NCBI RefSeq assembly: GCF_036785885.1
Contig: NC_092323.1
Coordinates: forward strand, 4,070,501-4,134,500
DNA: 64,000 bases
Direction: 5' to 3'
Source of the DNA: Coffea arabica
Lineage: Eukaryota; Streptophyta; Magnoliopsida; Gentianales; Rubiaceae
Positions within the stretch are counted from its first letter, which is position 1, and each line of letters begins with the position of its first letter. Below, in pieces: positions 59,158 to 64,000 of this stretch. Made by a program: the position numbers and the translations under genes. The notes below the pieces were generated by a model, which saw only the letters and a list, made by a program, of their open reading frames with translations, did no database searches and was not told where the DNA came from.

Positions 59158-60787
59158 TCAAGAGCTCTTCTGTGTTTTCATCCAATCAACAAAATTGGTG
59201 AAATTCTCGTGGGAGCTTCCTCCTTCTCCAATGTTATTCATCAGTCTTTCCTTGAGATGCAAAGCTCTCTCCTTGAACGTCATTGTACCTAGCAGTTCAT
59301 CCACCTTGTTCTTTATTTCGCCATGTGCGATTGCCCCACTTGCGTCTCGCTTGAATCCTAGCCCAACCTTCCAAATATCACATATATAGCTCTGGTTAAA
59401 GAACTGGTCAGCAAAGTAAGGCCAGCATAACATGGGAACTCCGTTGCTTACGCTTTCCACTGTGGAGTTCCAACCACAATGACTCAAAAAGCAAGCAATA
59501 GAAGGATGACTCAGAACCTTTTGCTGCGGTGCCCAGCTCACTATTTGACCTTGAGTTGCTGTTTTGTGTTGAAGTCCTTCTACATAAGTTGCATTGGTCC
59601 CATCTTTCGTATCTTGTCTCAGAACCCACAGGAATGGCCTGTTAGTGAGTTCAAGGCCTAGAGCTAATTCCTCGAACTGAGGTTTGCTAAATGTTGCAAA
59701 GCTGCCAAATGCAACATAGATCACTGAGCCAGGTGGTTGCTTATCGAGCCATTCCAGACAGGTTGAGTCCTCCATCCAGAAGTGCCCTGCTGAATTCCCC
59801 AGGCGGTTGCTTGCTAGGAGCGGGCCAATAGGCTTAATCTCTGGAGCCAAGTCGAATGCTCCAGGCTCAAGGTCATAAGTTGAGTTACAAATCAGCCAGT
59901 CCGCCAACTTCACAAGTCGGTTGTTTTGCACCATGGCTCCAAAAATGATTTTCTGCAAAGCCAAGTTAGCTACGCGTGCCCAAACAAAGTCTGATGTATT
60001 CATCAAAGGCATGGTCGGTGCAAGCTGCAGCGTCTGCTTCTTTATCGGAGTTCCTGATACAAAATATATCACCTTCAGGCTTTACTTAATTGAACTATTT
60101 AGTCTTCTGTCGAACTGAATTCTTGTCTAAAAACTGAAGCTCGCTCCAAGTTGAGAACTAGAGATGCATGTGCATGCATATATAAAATACATGGAGCTAT
60201 ATTTTTAGCTTTTCTACAACACTGTGATGGGCTATTAATTGTGAATAAATGAGGGTAGGAGCTAAGAATTGTAAGCAGTAACATAAAAAAAATATGAAAT
60301 TCTCACCATCGTGGTCTATTATCCCATCATCAATGAGGCAAGGAATTCTAAATCCCAAGACCAAGGAAGCAGCTGCTGCTGTCAAGAAGGCCGCTCGTCT
60401 GATTCCCATCTTCCCTGCAACTTCCAGAGCCCACCCAAGACCCTGATCTGCAATGACACAAGTAATTGGCTCCTCCTCTGATGCATTGATCTCTCTTATC
60501 AACTCCTCAAGTTTCCCGGGCATGACTCTGTAGATGGCCTCGGCTAACTTCCCAGGGATCTTCCTTTCCTCCTCTGATTCCAGTCCATCGGGGATCGCAA
60601 CCAAACGAATACGATCATCCAATAAACCTTTATCTGCCAATGCATCGAGAACCCGCTCGTGAGTGACTTCAGTATTGACGAATGTGATTATGAAGCCATG
60701 CTCGACTAAGCATTGTGCAAGCTCCATCAAGGGAATTACGTGCCCTTGCACAGGAAAAGGAATCACCAGGACGTGCGGGTTGGCCAT
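59158..60787 (-). CDS. UGT83A1: UGT83A1-like UDP-glycosyltransferase
   Basis: Two exons on the minus strand, 60787-60307 and 60053-59158, join in phase 1 and give 458 residues; Arabidopsis UGT83A1 is about 464. The N-terminal half carries the acceptor-side motif PVQGHVIPLMELAQ, with His15 the likely catalytic base, and DQGLGW. The C-terminal half has GSVIYVAFGS and the 44-residue PSPG box (WAPQQKVL...HCGWNS...FADQ). The final Gln of that box favours UDP-glucose as donor. There is no signal peptide: a cytosolic family 1 glucosyltransferase for small hydrophobic acceptors. The acceptor cannot be told from sequence. The tail is MKTQKSS. Two broken paralogues lie directly downstream on the same strand, so this is the surviving member of a tandem array. 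Confidence 0.93.
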
Positions 60788-60986
60788 TCTGGGTTTCCGA
60801 GCTGTGTGTTTTCAGCTTTCTGATTGGTGGTTAGTATTTTGACCTGGTATCGAGTTTTCCATCTTCGTGTCTAGCTGATTTATTGAGTTTTGAAGCTGGG
60901 GAATCTTTCTCTTCTCCTGTCATTTTCGACTCGTCACGTCACTGAAACTCATAATAAAGATTCGAAGCACTACCAGAACAACAACC
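60788..60986 (-). promoter_or_regulatory. Upstream region of the UGT gene
   Basis: Only about 200 bp separates the UGT start codon from the Mutator-like element, so the element may have displaced or supplied part of the promoter. No clear TATA box was seen. Confidence 0.35.
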
Positions 60987-60995
60987 TTTTTTTTT

Positions 60996-62214
60996 AGGGA
61001 AATTTGCCAAATTGGTCCCTAACATTTTCACAAAACACTTTTTAAATCCATAACATTTAAAATCAGCCAAAATAGTTCCTAACATATAAATTATGAGCCA
61101 GTTTGGTCCTAATGCTCATATTTGCTCTTTTTTCCGACTAAAAATAGTACACCGACATAATTTCAAGGGCAAAATTGAAAAAATTCGTTACCATAATTTT
61201 GCAGCCCTCAAACTCTTCCACCACTTCTTCAATTGATTCTCACCCTTTTGCTGAAGCTTTCCAAAGGCTTTGTGGGTTTAAGAAGGTGCAGAGAATTATT
61301 TTCCAAATAAGAAGATAAAAATGAGTTCTTTGTTGAAATTGATATCGAATTCAGAGATTTCCAAACTGAAAAGGGTCTTTTTCTCAATAACCATAGCTGC
61401 CTGAGAGAACCCATGTTGCTGATTCCTTGGTTAAGAGGAGCAAGGACGGATGATTTTACGAAGTCAGAAGCAGAAGAAGAGATTGGGTCAATGGCTGAAT
61501 AGAGACGGAGGAATATGGGCTCCGTTCAAGCAAAGATAGCCTGTGGACTTGCCAAAATGCTCCAACAGCTTTCTTACCAAATTTGAGCAATCAATATGAG
61601 GGAACTGCAGATATTGGTACAGAGTATTGTGGAAGAAGATGATTATGCATTGGAAGCCGCTGATTGTGACAGATGCAGGCTCTGTCTTGTTTGAAAGAAT
61701 TGAAGCTGAAGCTTTCCAACCCACAAAGCCTTTTGCTTAATTTTCCACCTCCGGAATTTAGATGTCCTCTTTCTGGACAACTCATGATTGACCTTGTTGT
61801 CATAGCCTCTAGCCAGGTTAGTAGATTTCCCATTAATCTTCTGTTCGAGATTGAAACTTTTTCTTGGTGGCTTTGATATTTCTTGAAACTTCTTTTTGGT
61901 GTCTTGATATTTCTGTCTTTTCATTCAATTTTTCTTGTTAATTCTCCATCCTAGTAGCAGTAGGTTGAGAATCAATTGAAGAAGCGGTGGAAGAGTTTGA
62001 GGGCTGCAAAATTATGGATTAACGAATTTTTTCGATTTTGCCCTTGAAATTATGCCGGTGTACTATTTTTAGCCGGAAAAAAGAGCAAATACGAACATTA
62101 GGACCAAACTGGCTCATAATTTATATGTTAGGAACTATTCTGGCTGATTTTAAATGTTATGGACTAAAAAAGTGTTTTGTGAAAATGTTAGGGACTAATT
62201 TGGCAAATTTCCCT
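60996..62214. mobile_element. Mutator-like element with captured U-box gene fragment (Pack-MULE candidate)
   Basis: Terminal inverted repeats of 247 bp (60996-61242) and 249 bp (61966-62214), about 95% identical by hand alignment, both beginning AGGGAAATTTGCCAAATT. Flanks are nine T (60987-60995) and TTTTTTTAT (62215-62223), compatible with the 9-bp duplication of Mutator elements. There is no MURA transposase. The 720-bp interior includes a host-like U-box coding fragment. Confidence 0.8.
61673..61816 (+). pseudogene. Captured U-box (PUB-type E3 ligase) exon fragment
   Basis: 48 codons ending with PPPEFRCPLSGQLMIDLVVIASSQ followed by a GT donor at 61817. This is the first half of a plant U-box (consensus PPeFrCPiSgelMxDPVivasGQ), cut at the position after the Gln where many PUB genes have an intron. 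The usual Pro after Asp is Leu here and the Gly is Ser, so it is diverged. A U-box fragment inside the MULE arms implies gene capture with intron sequence. Upstream 61440-61670 may be the same source gene but shows stops. Confidence 0.7.
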
Positions 62215-62223
62215 TTTTTTTAT

Positions 62224-64000
62224 TATTACGTTGTACACCTTTGGTTTTTTCCATCAATTATTATTGTTTGTTTGTCTTGTTTTTTTGGCTCGCGTTTGGT
62301 ATTTTGGCTTCTGGTGCTGCGTTGTTAGCTGGACTTTTGGGCAGAAATATTCTAGATCAGCCATTATCAAAAAATTTTTTTGATTTGTTTGTCCTGACAC
62401 TTACTTTTATTTTATTTTATTTTATCTGGTCCCAGTGATTTTTTAATTATTGGCAGGCATACTAGAGTATTACATTGGTCCGTACTCAACAACTCAAGAA
62501 TGCGGGGCTTCTGACGCGAAAAAAAAAGAAGAGAATGTTGGGCCTCGAGCTCTGGATTTTTCCCCTATAAAGGTTCCCGAACTTGATTCTTGTTCGTCGT
62601 ATGATGATTTTAAGGTGCTATCTAGTTGAGCTTCGGGAACAAACCTAGATTGCAATTTTGCTTCTGAGTAACCCAAAAGCTCTTAAGCCCAGTCCGCTGA
62701 CATCAGAGGCCCGATACGTAGCTCTTTTACGTTGATACAAAAAGGAAAAGGTAGCCCAAGAAGTAGAAAGGGAGTTTACAATGAAGTCAGCTAGCCCACA
62801 AGACGGGGCTTACTTTCTCTTTTCAGACCACGAACACTTATGGTGCTCCCGGTTTCTGTGGAGGGGGTAAAGACTGCAAAGTAGTACAACAAATCATGCT
62901 TCTACAATAAATGAGCATTGATTGACATATCATAGAAATATTTTCTTGATGTAGATGATTTTTTTCCTTTTTTTTTTGTGGATGTTTCTTGAGATTTTTG
63001 GGAAGGAATCAGGCAGAAAAGAGGGACGATGCTGGAAATGGCAAAATCATTGGAAGCGTGGCCTAAGACAATAATACTAACCCCTTGACCACCTGGTTAT
63101 GTACCGTTTTGTTGTAGTGTTTCTTTATGTCCGTGCCATTTCCGCCTCCAAGACCTACGTTTTTAGAACTGCATGGATCATATTTCAAACTGGAAAGGCT
63201 CTTGGTACAGCAGGAGCCTCTCAAAGAAATCTACTTGAGGAATCCCAGACGAAAGTGAAACTAGGACCATCAAACCAAATAAAAAGCTCGGGGAACTCCT
63301 CCTAATCTCTGAAGCTGAACAGCAATTTACATTGCTGTTGCAAATTGGAACCCATTTACAAAAGTTCTTGATATCCAAATTTAGGAAAAAATTTCTGATC
63401 CCTTCTTGTACATTGCCCGGAAAAAAATGTAATCTACTGTGCGTATCACGGGTATTTATACAAGTACACTTAATACTAGAAGGGCATGACCCGAAGCCCA
63501 AAAGGGATACAGTTACAGTCGGCGAGAGGCAACCAACAAGGAACATTTGGAGCAGGCAGCAGCATCGTCCAATTCATATTATCACAATCTCAACAATACT
63601 CACACTCTCGGAGTTTGCTCGCAACCGTATCAGTCACTTTATATTGAAAAAATAAAAAAAGAAAAGTTGAGGCATATTACACTTGCACATCTAGAATAGG
63701 ACCACGCTCCGCTCCCCGGTAAATCCAAATCAATCACCACTAAAATTATAAAAATTCTGATAAAAATCCACCAAATTATTAAAAACAGAAAATTGGGGAA
63801 AGCCCACAATACAATTCAACAATACAATCTCAGGTTTGGAAGGATGGGGTCCCACCCTTACAAGCCTGATGAGAGAGAAAGGGCATCTCACGTGCTGATG
63901 ATGGATGATTGGTGGGAAAGAATAACTGCAAAAGTGCCAAAGAATTCAAAATGTTGGAATGTTTCAATACGCAGACACAACAGACGCGCAAAATCAAAGA
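62224..64000. other. Right end of window, no gene recognised
   Basis: A 122-codon minus-strand frame at 63178-63546 and a 107-codon plus frame at 63332-63655 overlap. Neither shows a family motif. Purine-rich or AT-rich elsewhere; a gene continuing beyond the window cannot be excluded. Confidence 0.35.

Noticed and set aside
63178-63655. Overlapping 122- and 107-codon frames near the right edge
   Set aside because: Neither has a recognisable motif, and they overlap on opposite strands. At the window edge I cannot tell an exon from chance.

Overview
The window is nuclear DNA of a flowering plant, almost certainly a eudicot. The genes have many exons with GT-AG introns. The intergenic DNA is AT-rich and full of transposon remnants. 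The protein set is plant-specific: a pectin galacturonosyltransferase, a prenylated membrane-anchored ubiquitin-fold protein, a plastid ClpB, a 2S albumin and UGT83A1-like glucosyltransferases. I cannot fix the genus from sequence alone. No tRNA, rRNA, CRISPR array or bacterial-style operon was seen.

Layout: 103-2680 (+) is the 3' part of a GAUT13/14-like gene. 5490-7812 (+) is a MUB gene. 9660-15782 (+) is a complete ten-exon chloroplast ClpB gene (977 codons). 15985-16400 (-) is a LINE relic. 17192-26610 is a full-length but decayed Ty3/gypsy Tat-lineage retrotransposon on the minus strand. Its LTRs are 591 and 582 bp, its target duplication is TAAGG, and a TATA-led antisense ORF lies between integrase and the 3' LTR. 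26738-27190 (-) is a broken 2S albumin gene next to the insertion. 28711-39935 (+) is a long RRM / hnRNP Q-like gene whose 12th intron holds a 2.7-kb hAT-like element, itself apparently invaded by a Helitron. 41458-42210 (-) is an F-box gene with a 5'-UTR intron that carries a tiny SINE insertion. 44-52 kb is gene-poor and contains several short inverted-repeat elements of one or two families. 52553-52900 (+) is a small single-exon HLH regulator. 54230-56071 holds two MITEs with clear termini. 56690-60787 (-) is a UGT83A1-like cluster: one intact gene and two pseudogenes. 60996-62214 is a Mutator-like element with about 248-bp terminal inverted repeats that has picked up a U-box gene fragment (Pack-MULE candidate). 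62.2-64 kb holds nothing I can name.

The genes do not form a pathway; this is ordinary dispersed plant gene order. Most of what is unusual lies in the mobile DNA: nested insertions, captured gene sequence, the antisense ORF of the Tat element, and short tandem duplications that copy splice donors inside two genes. All exon joins were worked out by hand from reading phase, splice consensus and family similarity. They are predictions. No database search was possible.
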